Both the position numbers and the translations under genes were made by a program. From Diadema setosum (Eukaryota; Echinodermata; Echinoidea; Diadematoida; Diadematidae), in NCBI RefSeq assembly GCF_964275005.1, contig NC_092693.1, positions 23,897,122-23,961,121 of the forward strand: 64,000 nucleotides of DNA. Reading direction: 5' to 3'. The stretch's first letter is position 1; each line of letters opens with the position of its first letter. Below the pieces are notes generated by a model. That model had not been told where the DNA came from. It did not search any database and saw only the letters and a list, made by a program, of their open reading frames with translations. Below, in pieces: positions 9,839 to 21,990 of this stretch.

Positions 9839-11010
9839 TGGCTTTGAGAAACGCTGTACATACTTTCACTTTCAAGGTAAGAGATAATGTTCTTCCTTTG
9901 AAGAAGTAATGTTTCTAAGTTTTTCCAACCACTGGTGTGGATATTCCAAGCACTGAACTCAGACTACAGAATACTGGAAACTATCATGATTTCAAACTTG
10001 TCAATACCACTTGAAAAGCATGTTAAACTGTGCTAAAAATCTGGGAATTGTCTGTACAAATTTTCTAAGTACTTTAATATGTGTAAAGTAAACCCTCTGA
10101 TGTATCATCAAGGTGTTTTTTGTTTTTGTTTTTTTCACTGTTTTGTGTACATATGTCCATGGCATTATATGATAATAATAATATGGCCTTCTTTACCCAA
10201 GGTGGCCTCTTTACACTGTTCTACTAGAGGGCCTTGCCATTATTATTACCCTAGTGCTGCCAGGTACCCATTTATACACCTGGGTCAAGAGGGGCATAGT
10301 GGTTAAAACATCTTGTCCAAGGACTAAAGCATTGGGCTGGATTCAGACTCGAGTCCTCCGATTGGGAGTCATAAGTCTTGTCCACTATGCCACAGTGCTT
10401 TCTATAAATAGTGACATTAGAAATAGAATTATTGATTCTACACATTTTTGTTATTTCAGTGACAATTAAATGATGATAGTGATTACTATTTCATTCATGT
10501 TAGTAATTTTTTGTTGTTGTCATCATTGATATTGTTATCACTATACTGTCATTTTTGCTAACATTGTCCCCTTTGTTGCCACAAAGCTTTGTTACGACAT
10601 ACATGTATATGATTGTGTTGAGGACACAGTGCATTTGAAATAGATGAAACTCCTTCGAAAATTTATTTGACAAGGTTTATTTTCCATTTTCCTGCTCATT
10701 GTTTTTCCAGGATAGTGTGGATACTCTATTCTCGTGGCTTGAGAAGGTTATTAGAGGGATCTATAACAAATGGATGGATTTCTCCCCTTCAGGATCAGCC
10801 TCAGTTCAAGCACGAAGGGACAACAAATGGCTGTCTTTTATTTAATTTGTCCATGTTGATAGAATCAGCTACACTGAAAGAGACAGAAAGTTTATGTAAT
10901 TCAATTCAAAATGTACATTCAGAGTGCCAACTCTCTTGTGGATTGGAGATGTTGCTGAATCATATTAGGTGATGTTTTGAAATAGAAAATAAAACCTTTT
11001 ACAAATGAAA
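9839..11010 (+). other. STMP1: Probable 3'UTR of the STMP1-like gene, with one intron
   Basis: 38 nt after the stop is a donor (TTCAAG/GTAAGAG, 9876/9877). A strong acceptor (ctgctcattgtttttccag/GATAG) is at 10710/10711, and AATAAA follows at 10988-10993. This gives a final non-coding exon of about 300 nt. The junction is close enough to the stop that nonsense-mediated decay would not be expected. Inferred from splice and poly(A) signals only. Confidence 0.45.
10185..10405. mobile_element. SINE-like dispersed repeat
   Basis: The block contains CCAGGTACCCATTTATACACCTGGGTCAAGAGGGGCA followed by a region with ATCTTGTCCAAGGACTAAAGCATTGGGCTGGATTCAGACTCGAGTCCTCCGATTGGGAG and CCACTATGCCAC. That order (ACCCATTTATACACCTGGGT, CTTGCCCAAGG, TCGAACCC-like, CCACTCGGCCA-like) matches a tRNA-related dispersed repeat that I recall from several marine invertebrate genomes. 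Recognition is from memory. Confidence 0.5.
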
Positions 11011-12900
11011 AAAAAAATGGTAAGATGCTGATTATAATGATAACTTTAATGAAAGGGAAGAAAAAAATCATATCTGCTTTGACATTCTGTGTTGACTCAG
11101 ATGTTGACATATGCGTAGCATGAAAATGTGTAATTTTTGTACTCTCATCTGCATTCCAGAACATCTGGGTTTTGGTTTGATATAAGAAAACCACCAGCCG
11201 TGACAACCTGAATATAGGGTGGTTGTTTTACTAGCACATAAGTATTAATTCATGGGCCCAGTGTCCCACCCACAAATGAATAAAAAAGGATCAAGGATAT
11301 ATGTATATACACAATATATATATATATATTTTGTTTTTTGCCAAATGATAATATGTCAGGCTTTTGTTGCATAAAGAGCCTGCAATCAACTATTGCAAGA
11401 AATACAAACTGGCTAGTGATGAAGATTGGCTTTTGAATCATGAAATGGATAGTCGAGAGAAGTCACATTAATGTTCTTTGTAATGTTCTTTGAATAAGTA
11501 TTCTACTTTTTTTTCAGACAAAGCAAATTATCTGTCAGCATGTTACTTGGTTGTTAGCAATTTGTAACTTTCACAGATTTGAACAGGCATTGTGGTATAT
11601 TATTTGGTACCATGGGGTACCAACTAAATTTCTCCATGTTGTTTGAATTATTTTTGCATTATTTAATTTCTTTTAGTGCTGTACCTTGGGCTACCGAGAG
11701 ATGGTGCTACATGATGTCATAACCTGGGGTATGACACTACCCTGGGCTATGGCATGCTGAATGAAGTGTTGGACTTAAGATGGATGATTGTGTGTTAGTG
11801 TGTTAATTTGCCTAGTTTCTTCTGCTGTTAATAACTGTTTGAATTTTATGCATGACTGTCTTCATACAGCAATGCCCCAAAGAAAGGTGACATTGCCATG
11901 TGCAATGGCACCTTACAAGCACCAGTTTGCTTATTTTCTACATAATCAATAAATGACTGTAGCTGAGTTAAAATGCCATATATCACTAATTTAGTTGTCT
12001 GTCGGAGGCTAATGAAGTTCCTAATGTACATGTTGAGTGCAAAACATTCTACTGGCCCCAGCTTCTCTTTCTTTCTTTCTTTTTTTCCCTTAACATGTGA
12101 CAATCCATAACTACGATATTCAACTTGGGTCAATGTATCATGCTGTTTACATGTCAAGAGTACCCCATATATAATATTCAGTTTGCATGGCTGTGAATGC
12201 AAAACCCATTTGTAGCTATGTGAAATAATTGTTCAGCCTCGAAAAAATGGATGCCTACCTGTGATCAGTGGACCTTACTCAGCTTAGCATGAAATCATGC
12301 AGGTGTGTGTGTACCACGAGTATGATACAGTATTTCTGATGTGGAAAGATAAATGTAAACTGTTTTCATGTGGTAGAGGCAACACAGAGTGTAATGAAGA
12401 TATTATTATATTCACTGCACATCAGAATTATAAAATGATGAAATGAGCTGCCTGTATACGGACATCTCTGACTTCTGTTGTGTGTACATATTTGAAATTG
12501 AGGTAGTTTCAAGGTTTATATCGTGCATTCATATGTCAAATACCCAGGTACGTCAGCATGTTACAGAGATTAGGATATACAGTATATTGTGTGAGAACTC
12601 TGGGATGATTGAAAAGGGCTACATATTCTTCTTGTTATTAAAGTTATTTAGAAATAGGAAAAGGGAAGGGGAATGGGGTTATATTTCATATTACTTTTCC
12701 TTTTCGTAATGTGAATGTAGGTTTTTGTTACTGCTGCAAGTACAAAACCGGTCTGAAGTGTAAAGAAAGAACTTCATCGGTTTCCAGAGTTGATAGCAAG
12801 GAAACAAATCAGATCCAAGGTCATTCACATCATCCGAAATAGTCTTGACTTGATGTTTATTCTTGCTTAAAGGCTACTCACCCAGAAAGACCATACTGAA
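11011..12900. other. No gene recognised
   Basis: AT-rich sequence with short AT and CTTT runs. I see no exon with good borders and no clear repeat family on either strand. Open frames here (for example 11846-12202 minus) lack splice context and protein-like composition. Confidence 0.5.
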
Positions 12901-12909
12901 TGAAATGTG

Positions 12910-13100
12910 GTACAGGAAACTCCCATTATAATGAAGTTCTCGCAACTGGCAGTTTTCTTTCATTGTATTGAAAATGTCATCATAGCTGAACAATAAAGTA
13001 CATGTATATAAAGATACATGTATGTAGATAATAATTTTAGCGGCTGAATTTTTGATTCATCGTAACGAGAGTTTTGTTATAAAGGGAGCAGACTGTAAAT
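12910..13100. mobile_element. Dispersed TIR-like repeat (TATAATGAAGTTCTCG...GGCAGTTTTCTTT), copy 1
   Basis: Shares with 14530-14722 the ordered blocks CTCCxxTTATAATGAAGT, GGCAGTTTTCTTTxxTT.TATTGA, CGTAACGAGAGTTTTGTTATAA and GCAGACTGT-like ends. A degenerate inverted relative may lie at 1460-1625 (ATATAACAAAAGAAAGCTG...CCAAGGACTTC). Probably an old MITE. Confidence 0.55.
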
Positions 13101-13646
13101 ATTTTCACCATATTTCCTATCGGAGTGGATGAATTGAATTAAGCTTGTTAGCAAATTATTAGCAAAGAAAGGAAACAAAACACAAATGACAACTAAGACA
13201 TCTGTATGTACCACATGTTATATCCATACACTGTATTTCATTTCATATTTATCACATTCAAGCGTATGCCAGTTTTCATCAAAATATATCAGTAGTAGAG
13301 AGTATGTCTTGCTACAAGAGATGATTATGTGTGGTTTGTGCAGTAGCATGCCCTGAATGATTGTATAAATGAATACTTGTGCTATTTTTCATACTGGAGG
13401 CAGTTTGTATGCACCATCAACATTTTTACAGTGATATATGAATGGTGTTTTGCAAAAAGTATCTTCATATGGATAATGAAATAAAAGATTACTCATAGTG
13501 CAATGTCACAATGTAATCAACACCCGCGAAACATTATCCGTGACTTCTTTTGCCCAAGTCAAGCATTTGCTATTCTGATAGTATGTGGCATATGGGTGCT
13601 GTATTGCCTTTTTAGTGTGTGTGTTTATGTCTTTATACAGCTGTAT

Positions 13647-13890
13647 TACTGTATACGCCAAATATTTCGCGAGGTTTTTATTTTCGTGAATTTCGCGAGT
13701 CGGGTGCTATTCGCGAAATTAAAGACACGCAAAAATATTGACTCTGATTCCGATGTGAATGTGACGTACGTGTGTACTCTTCTCCGTTCAGTACAGGACT
13801 CCACGATCGCGAATTTAACCACTCGCAAAATCGTCGGGAATTCCCAATTCGCGAAAATTTAGACTCACGAAATATATGGCGTATACAGTA
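13647..13890. mobile_element. MITE with TACTGTATACGCCA ends, copy 2
   Basis: 244 bp beginning TACTGTATACGCCAAATATTTCGCGAG and ending in CACGAAATATATGGCGTATACAGTA. The interior repeats the TTCGCGAA motif in both orientations. This is the better-preserved copy of the family also seen at 9344-9534. The 119-codon plus-strand frame that crosses it derives from the repeat. Confidence 0.85.
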
Positions 13891-13974
13891 TGCTGTTGAT
13901 ACCCTTTTCAGACTTTAGCTCTGATTGTTAGACCATTGAAATGGCTTTGACTGCTTGAAGGTTTGAATGTAGAT

Positions 13975-14420
13975 GTACACATCAGTGGAGTTTGAGAAAA
14001 TCAAACAGTCTTTTCAAAAATTATGCAATGTTAAATTTTGGTTGCATCCACTTGCCATTTTTGCAGGATAAAAAGACTACAAGGATTGTGATGTCACAGT
14101 AGATCAATGATTTAAAGAAGATATAACGGAATCCAACATGATTTCTTTTTCTCGCATGATAAAAGAGCACTTGACATACCTCTTTCATAAGACGGGGGAA
14201 TGGTATTACGGTTAATGTGTCAGCAACAAGTAAAAGGAATGTGTACTTGTTATTAAAAATTCAATTTTGTTGAATTCTCTTTATACATATATATATTTCA
14301 TTTTTTAATTTTAAAGTGTATGGTCCTACCATGACAATGCAAACAGTTGTGGCCTTCTTATTCAGCAAGGATGACAATGAAACTTGTAATACATGTACAG
14401 TATTCTAACTTTGTACATGT
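13975..14420. mobile_element. Decayed third copy of the TTAA element family
   Basis: Shares in order with 8032-9185 the blocks ACACATCAGTG, GATAAAAGAGCACTTGACNTNCCTCTTT, GGGAATNNTATTAC, GTCAG.AAC.AGT.AA.GGAATGTGTACTT and AATTCTCTTTATA. The termini are too diverged to place exactly. Confidence 0.6.
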
Positions 14421-14529
14421 CTTGCCAATACTTTCAACAAGCATGAAATCGCCTCATAATGAAGACACCACACACCATCTAACATTGGACACATAATATC
14501 TTGGGGTTTCCCCAGATGCTAAATAGGAG

Positions 14530-14722
14530 CTACAGTGGATTCCTGTTGTAACGAAGTCCTCAGGACAGGCAGTTTTCTTTTGTTATATTGACATTTTGCC
14601 ATATCCGAACAAATAAACAATAAGAAAACATAGAGCAGGTAATTTTTGGGCCTGAATTGCTATTTCGTTGTAACCTGAATTTCATTATAACCGTGTTCGC
14701 TATGACAGGAGTGCACTGTATA
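14530..14722. mobile_element. Dispersed TIR-like repeat, copy 2
   Basis: Begins CAGTGGATTCCTGTTGTAACGAAGTCCTC and ends ATAACCGTGTTCGCTATGACAGGAGTGCACTG. The ends are approximately inverted (CAGTG...CACTG; TTGTAACGAA...). Same family as 12910-13100. Confidence 0.6.
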
Positions 14723-15661
14723 CGTCACAAACCTCATAAAGACTGCTTTTACAATGATCTACAATTGTAAGGGTGTATGGGTAGGTGCTTGGTGTAAATA
14801 TACAGCAGCCAATGCAGATGAAAGTGTGTGAGGTCTGCAGTGTCCTTTAAAGTATTTGACTGTTACAGTTTGAAAGTATAAAAAAAGAGATCAGGACATT
14901 GAATGAATGTGTCCATGTTTTTGTGGTATGATAAAGCTGTCTGTGTGTCCATTTGTGTGTGTATGTGTTTATGCTGAATGTGTATAGATGTGTATTGGCA
15001 TCCCACCAATTTTTAAGCTTTTAAAGAAAAAATCCACTCCAAAATGTTATCAGTTTCATAAGAAAGAGAGAAAAGAAATCCCTGCAGAACAGTGCAAAAA
15101 CTATCAAAATCATATAAGAAATAAGAAAACTGTGACATTCTGAATCATGACCAATCATTACGAATATAATCAAATCAGCCATCTGATGATGTCATGCTTT
15201 TTTGCCCCCCCCCCCCCCTTCAGATCTCGGTCATGGATCGCGTGATCCTCGTGAAAATTTCCACTAAGGTAGAGGCCAATGTAATCTACAAGACTGTATA
15301 GTTAGATTTTTCAAATTTTAATTAAAGTATTCATATTAATTAATTTATGCTAATTTATGCAATTTTTCCCTATAAATCAAAAAATAAAGCTCCAAGACTT
15401 CTAATTTTTGGTGAACATATTCTTTCAATATCCTCAACAATAATATTGAAGCAAAAATTCGGCTACATAATTATTTCTTATGTATTTTATTGTTTTTTGA
15501 ATTTCTTATGTATTTCTCTGTTTTTTACTTTTTGATTTTGTTGGGGTTTTTTTTTGTCAAAATTTGTCGCACAAACTTTTTAAAGCATAATCAGGCTAGA
15601 ATAAATCATTATCAGCCATTGAAAGTAAAAATGAAGAGTTTGTTTGCCATTGAAAGTAAAA

Positions 15662-15917
15662 ATGAAGAGTTTGTTTGCAAAAACCGATAAGTCCATATTT
15701 GCCAAATGGAGATATTTGCGATTAAAGGTCAAGAAAAATAAAGAGAATAATAAGAAAATTTTTGCTTCTTTTGACCATAACTTCAAAAATATACCTTTAT
15801 ATGTAGTGACCAATATATCATTTAAAAGGTATTATTTTGTACTTTATGACAAAAATCACACTTCAAAATCTTCAAAAATGGACTTATCGGTTTTGCAAAC
15901 AAAATCTTCATATAATT

Positions 15918-15976
<59 letters not shown>

Positions 15977-16913
15977 CTTCCTTCAATCAAATAAAACAAG
16001 AAATGATGGAATAACATCAGAAAGAAGTCCATCAGACTGACCTACTATGTACATTAAAAAAAAAAAACCAAAAAAAAAAAACAACAACATGATTTGAAGT
16101 CATGGTTGGTAATTCATATTTTTGCAGAGGGAGACATCTACCCCCTGGAATAGATCAACCAACAAACAATTGGGGTCATTTAATTGGACTGGATTGAGAA
16201 ATGTGTCTGGGTTTCATGACCTCAAAAGAGCATTGGACAAGGAGGCAAAATAATCTCAACATTCTCCTGGAACCCCCAATGTCGTATTCAATTTCCATAT
16301 CTACCTTTTGTTTTAGTATCATTTCAACACAGAAAGATTGTGAAAATACTTACATGTTGAATATCTGCTACCTTTCTTTCTGCACCAAGATATACACTCA
16401 AAGGTTGCAGTGACATGGATAGAATCATGTGACATACTGGTAAAGGGGGGAAAAAACCCATTAACGTTTGACGTGAAGTTATGCAAAGCAAAAATATGAA
16501 TTACAAACCATGACTTCAAATCATGTTGTTGTTTTTGGGTGTTTTTTTTTTAAATGTACATAGTAGTTCAGTCTGATGGACTTCTTTCTGATGTTATTCC
16601 ATCATTTCTTGTTTTATTTGATTGAAGGAAGAATAATATATATATATATATTGTAATTATATGAAGATTTTGTTTGCAAAACCGATAAGTCCATTTTTTA
16701 AGATTTGAAGTACGGTATCTGTCATAAAGTACAAAATAATACGTTTTAAATGATATATTGGTCCTTACATAATCATAAAGGTACATTTTTGAAGTTATGG
16801 TCAAAAAAAGCAAAAAATTTTTTATTATTCTCTTTATTTTTCTTGACCTTTGATCGCAAATATCTCCATTTGGCAAATATGGACTTATCGGTTTTTGCGA
16901 ACAAACTCTTCAT
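15662..16913. mobile_element. 1.25-kb composite palindrome with MITE copies at both ends
   Basis: The left arm (15662 to about 16125) and right arm (about 16490-16913) are inverted copies. Each has an outer ATGAAGAG-type MITE (15662-15912 and 16661-16913), an AT microsatellite, an AATAAAACAAGAAATGATGGAATAAC segment and a CATGATTTGAAGTCATGG segment. The spacer of about 365 bp is unique in the window. A 36-bp direct repeat (CCATTGAAAGTAAAAATGAAGAG...) abuts the left end. It may be a larger TIR element whose ends gave rise to the shorter MITE. Confidence 0.8.
15923..15972. repeat. AT microsatellite
   Basis: About 25 AT dinucleotides inside the left palindrome arm. The matching right arm has a much shorter run, so the tract lengths diverged after the arms formed. 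Confidence 0.95.
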
Positions 16914-17842
16914 ATATTATCTCAAGGAATAGTATTAGTGCTTGCAGTATATCAAAAGATTTTATATTGATGCTTCAAAGCTATGTTAGATTGAACTACA
17001 TGTATATCACTACACTTTTACTTGAGTCTTCAAGAACAAACAAAAAAGTAAGGTGGAAAACACGCCAAGCTCTCAATAAAACTAAAATGTATAGAAACAC
17101 AAACCACATATCGAGTACACAAAATCCAAATTGTCAACACTTTTATTACTTGTAGAATGAAGTTGGAACTTTTTTCTCAAGTCATAGTTCCCCAATATTG
17201 TGAGTATTGTTATTGTAGCACAGCGCCATCTCTGATACAACGTCCATCTTCGCACATTTCACCACGGGCCTCTAACTACTGACCTCTATGGAAGTATTTG
17301 GATATCGTATATTGGTCAACCTTTTTGAAGTTATTTAGCCGCCATCTTACCACATTCTTCGCCGCGCCCGTACGACGTGTACAGCGAGCGTGAACAGGCC
17401 AATGAGTTGTCCAGAATCCAGATGCTTCCTATAGAGATCAGTGGCATCCTCGAGCTCGCTATGGGTGCGTTTGAACGGCAGTGTAAACGCAGCTTAGCAT
17501 TGCAGGTGTGTGTGTGTGTGTGTGTGTGTGTATTCGGATTCTCCTAGGATGAGGATTCTGTCTCCCTATATCGGTCGCCTTGTTGCACGCGTAGCCTTGT
17601 CCTCAGCGGGAAGATTCTGCAACGACAAGGGTAATCTCTCTCGGAATTACAAACAAGTTACTCATATTCTGTCGGTAAGCGACTGTGAGAGGAATCCTCA
17701 TTTGAGTTATAAGCTTACTCACCATGCATAAACAGTCAGCAAGAGGACACAAAGCGACCTGTTTCGTTTGTGAACATAATAAGAACCCCTTCTAAACAGA
17801 GAATCTAACGTAGAGTCAGTACACCAGTAACGTTAGATAAAT
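16914..17842. other. No gene recognised, GT microsatellite
   Basis: Mostly non-coding. It includes a GT run at about 17503-17530 and a less AT-rich stretch at 17340-17480 with GCCGCGCCCGTACGACG, which could be a promoter or exon border for a gene cut by the adjacent gap. No reading frame could be supported. Confidence 0.4.
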
Positions 17843-17942
17843 NNNNNNNNNNNNNNNNNNNNNNNNNNNNNNNNNNNNNNNNNNNNNNNNNNNNNNNNNN
17901 NNNNNNNNNNNNNNNNNNNNNNNNNNNNNNNNNNNNNNNNNN
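17843..17942. other. Assembly gap (100 Ns)
   Basis: A run of exactly 100 N characters, the usual placeholder for a gap of unknown size. Distances and orientation across it should not be trusted. Confidence 1.
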
Positions 17943-18328
17943 TGGTCTATCGGTATCTTCAATAGCTATATATTTGTGTAGGCGCCCTATACAGTATGTA
18001 AATTTATACAGTATAGAATCGTGAGAATAAGCGCAAGTCTTGACTTTTGATACCTGATGTGCGAATATGACTCGCTGTTTGTCCTGGTCGAAATTTTCAA
18101 CTAGACTAGATTCTAGATAAAGTTCTGCGTACCGGCGTGAAGTTAGACAGATATTCGACGTTTGATATTCACATACTCAGTACATGGAAACATCGAACTG
18201 AACCTGTTTCGATATTCGCACGCGCGCGCGTCCCGCACGCTGCATATGGTAGGCCATCGCATTCAAAAGTCGCACAATCGATACGTATAAAAAGTAGACG
18301 GCGAGTTTTCACAATATTGGGGTGTGTA

Positions 18329-18587
18329 TAACCCCTAAATTTAACATCAACGCTAAGTGTAATATCGACCCTAAATGTAATAACAACCCTAAATATAATA
18401 CATTTCAACGCTCAATGTAATAATCGAGTCAACCCTAAATGTAATACATTTTAACCCTAAATGTAATAACCGGAGAAAACCCTAAATGTAATACATGTCA
18501 ACCCTAAATGTAATATCGACCCTAAATGCAATACATCTTAACCCTACATGTAATACGCCTTAACCCTAAATGTAATAACAACCCTAT
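18329..18587. repeat. Telomere-like interstitial tandem repeat
   Basis: About 14 degenerate copies of AACCCTAAATGTAATA, separated by short variable spacers (acattt, acaa, cgag, tcg). The AACCCTAA core contains the metazoan telomeric hexamer, but the spacing is irregular and the ATGTAATA part is not telomeric. Confidence 0.8.
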
Positions 18588-18851
18588 GAATGTTATATGT
18601 ATGTCAAGTGGACCCCTTTCAAAATCAGCTGTGCTGAAAGGGCTATCCACCCTATTGCTGGAAATAAATAAATAAATGTATAAATAAATATACATATAAA
18701 TATATAGCGAAAACTTTGAGCAAAGAAAATTTGTTTCAAAATACATATAAATATATGTATATGTAAAAAAAAATGTATATGTAAAATATATAAAAATATG
18801 TAAAAAATGTATAAAAAATGTATGTGTAAAAAAAAACTTGTTTCAAAATAC

Positions 18852-18893
<42 letters not shown>

Positions 18894-18920
18894 TATGTAT
18901 ATATGTAATACATAATATAG

Positions 18921-21398
18921 GTGAGGGTCACAGTAATATCAGCACTCCCCCCCCCTTTCTGTGATGATCACACTCGCTCATCATATCATGTGGTATATAT
19001 ATGTATGTGTATGTATTTGATTTGCTATCCACGTATATGAAAGATATATCACAGTATAGAAGAGGTACATACACTGTTATGTAAGGTCAGGAGGTAATTT
19101 ACATAATCATGGGGAACACCCCCCCCCCCCATCAGTTGAATCTCCCTGTGAGGGGTAACGCGTCTTCTCAAGTTATTCAGAAGGGCCACTTCCTTAGATC
19201 ATTCCTGAGAAGGCGTCCAAGCAGGCAACGTCTTTCTAATCAACCTGCTCCTGTGGCTGTAGCTTTAGTCCCTCATCCTTTGGACAAAGAAGACATCAAT
19301 ACTTCTGTCAAGTGGATGGACCCCAGCGCACTGCACATGCTGTAATGTCAGAGCTTCTGTGGGAAAGGGACACGGACTTGATGTATTCTGAGTCGGACAG
19401 TGTTGCGTTCCTTTTAAGAGTTGTTGTATAGTTGCGTTATTTTGAACTAGCAAGTTTCAGTGTTGCGTTGTGTTAGATGCGTTGCATTTAACAATCGATT
19501 TGTTTGAAGTTGCTCTTCGTTCTTTTAAACTCATTTCTTTTGTGTTCAGTCAAGCGTTACAATTTTGGAGGTGTTTGAAATTTGGTTTAATTTGAAATAC
19601 TGCAGCGTAGTGAAGTAATAAAGACACCTTCTTTTTGTAGCGGAAACATCATAAAAAATCATTTTTGAGCATTCCTTCTTTTCCCAGTCCTTATGAAATT
19701 GAACCAGGTGATTGGTTTTGTCTCATTGAGTCAAAGCTACTGTAGGCTGAGATTGATCGTCAGCGACGCTCATCGAGAACACGACGAACTCCCCAAAGAT
19801 ACCGGAGGCCCAACCTCTTCCCTCGTCGTGCAACAAACATGATCCCGAACAAATTCCATTTAAATGTTATTTTCGTATCTGCATTGTTGAGGACAACAAT
19901 GGTTTTAAACGGCGGCGATCATGTGAGGGTCACAGTAATATCAGCACTCACACCCCCCCCCTCTTTCTGTAATGATCACACTCGCTCATCATATCATGTA
20001 GTATTTATATGTACAGTTGTATGTGTATCTATTTGATTTGCTATCCACTCATGTATATGCAAGATATATCACAGTACTCTAGTTGTATAGTAGAGGTGCA
20101 TACACTGTTGTGTATAAAGGTCAGGAGGTAATACACATGTATACATAATTATGGGGAACCCCCCCCCCTTAAGTGGAATCTCCCTGTGAGGGGTAAAGCG
20201 TGTTCTCGTTACTCAGAAGGGCCACTTCCTTTGATCATTCCCGAGAAGGCGTCCGAGCAGGCAACGTCACTTTACTCAACCTGCTCCTGCATGTAGCTGT
20301 AGCTACAGTCCAGTCCCTCATCCTTTGTACAAAGAAGACATCAATACTTCTGTCAAGTGGATGGACCCCAGTGCACTGCACATGCTGTAATGTCAGAGCT
20401 TCTGTGGGAAAGGGACACAGACTTGACGTATTCTGAGTCGGACAGTGTTGCATTGCTTTTAAGAGTTGTTGTATAGTTGCGTTACTTAAACTTGCTTTTA
20501 GTTTTGCGTTGTGTTAGTTGTGTTGCATTTAACAATTGATTTGTTTGATTTTCCCCATATTTCTGCAAATTCCGAATGGAGAAATATGAAATTTTTATCA
20601 ATATTTTTGGACAGTGAGACGAATTATTCTGTGAATTTGATGTTGTTATTTTGATGATGTTTAAAGAAGACTGTGGGTCACGGGGCTTTGTACGGGTCGG
20701 TTGAGAGTGCTAGGGTATATAAGTTACATATGATAATTCAGCCATCAGAATGAAATTTGGTTATGAAATTTATTATATTGGGGGTTGTGGAATCACATTA
20801 TAAAATATCTTTTATTTATCAGTCATGTAAACCTGATGCTTTGTGTATGATGTTTTATAGTTTTATTGGAGTAGAAGCAAATCAGTCGTCACAGTATTTT
20901 TTGTGTAGTTCTGCGTTTATCTTGACAAATGCGGAATATGTTCTTATCTTGCATAATGCTCAACCTATTGATTTGTGTAATTATGATATTTTCCCTCTCA
21001 TTTCTATCACATGTGTAAATGCTTTATTCTGTAATTGTCAGAATGTTTGAATTTGTATGTACATATTTTATGTTATATCACACACAATTTAGCCCTTGGG
21101 CTACGAGATGTGATATGAATAAATAAACCTTTCAATAAAAAAAAAATAATTGAAGTTGCTCTTCGTTGTTTTAAACTCGTTTCTTTTGTGTTTAGTCAAG
21201 TGTTACAATTTTGGAGGTGTTTGAAATTTGCTTTAATTTGAAATACTGCAGCGTAGTGAAGTAATAAAGACACCTTCTTTTTGTAGCGGAAACATCATAA
21301 AAAATCATTTTTGAGCATTCCTTCTTTTCCCAGTCCTTATGAAATTGAACCAGGTGATTGGTTTTGTCTCATTGAGTCAAAGCTACTGTAGGTCAACA
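18921..21398 (+). mobile_element. Broken LTR retrotransposon (probably Ty3/Gypsy-like), internally deleted fossil
   Basis: Two direct repeats of about 825-875 bp, at 18921-19745 and 19922-21398 (the latter excluding an insertion), flank a short internal remnant. The 3' repeat begins TGTGAGGGTCACAG and ends GTCAACA, the TG...CA pattern of LTRs, and both repeats carry AATAAA (GTAATAAAGACACC). The internal remnant just before the 3' repeat encodes RQRRSSRTRRTPQRYRRPN, an Arg/Pro-rich tail like those at the C-terminus of Gypsy-type Pol. The element is broken, with nearly all of its coding interior missing. The LTRs are visibly diverged, so it is not recent. Confidence 0.6.
20549..21149 (+). mobile_element. 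Non-LTR retroelement 3' fragment inserted in the 3' LTR
   Basis: This 0.6-kb block is absent from the 5' LTR, where GATTTGTTTGAAGTTGCTC is continuous. It ends in AATAAATAAACCTTTCAATAAAAAAAAAA, a poly(A)-like tail, and is bordered by a short TTGA direct repeat. That fits a 5'-truncated LINE copy. An open frame at 20757-21050 shows no motif I recognise. Confidence 0.5.
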
Positions 21399-21412
21399 CT
21401 GACAGGACGTGT

Positions 21413-21550
<138 letters not shown>

Positions 21551-21569
21551 CAGATGAAGTTGAGTGGTA

Positions 21570-21890
21570 ATTCATTTTGACAATCTAACAGTGTTATTTA
21601 TTCAGACAAAATTTTCGACGATACATTCGTCTTCCTCAGGGTCAACAATAACTATTGTTGTACTGTAAAAATGCATTACCACTCTACTTCTTCATCTTTT
21701 CTATACTGGTACCAACACGCGGACTAATATATGTATATATGTATATCATATATCATATAGAGCAAAACTTGAACAAAGTTCATACTGTATTCAACAACGG
21801 TTTAATTTTTCGAGCAACTCGCTCTTTCTCAAGTGTTGGAATTCCCTGTCGTCGGAAATTGTTTCAGTGGAATAATTACGTGGGATCGTT
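21570..21890 (-). mobile_element. Possible Penelope-like or LINE 3' tails
   Basis: On the minus strand, CCTGAGGAAGACGAATGTATCGTCGAAAATTTTGTC (about 21603-21638) and CTTGAGAAAGAGCGAGTTGCTCGAAAAATTAAAC (about 21800-21834) share the layout of a short palindromic stretch after GAGGAAG/GAGAAAG. I associate this layout with 3' ends of Penelope-like and some other retroelements. The following GGAATTCCCTGTCGTCGGAAATTGTTTCAG recurs inverted near 23565-23600. Family assignment is tentative. Confidence 0.35.
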
Positions 21891-21990
21891 ACTTAACCGT
21901 GTAACTGTTGATTTAATTTGCTATTTATTTTCTTCAAATTTGTTAGGTGCTTGTAATCTGTAAATAAACTGTATTGTAATGTAAAAAGTA

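Noticed and set aside
19109-19345. 78-codon ORF (MGNTPPPHQLNLPVRGN...)
   Set aside because: It lies inside the 5' LTR-like repeat and is not kept open in the other LTR copy.
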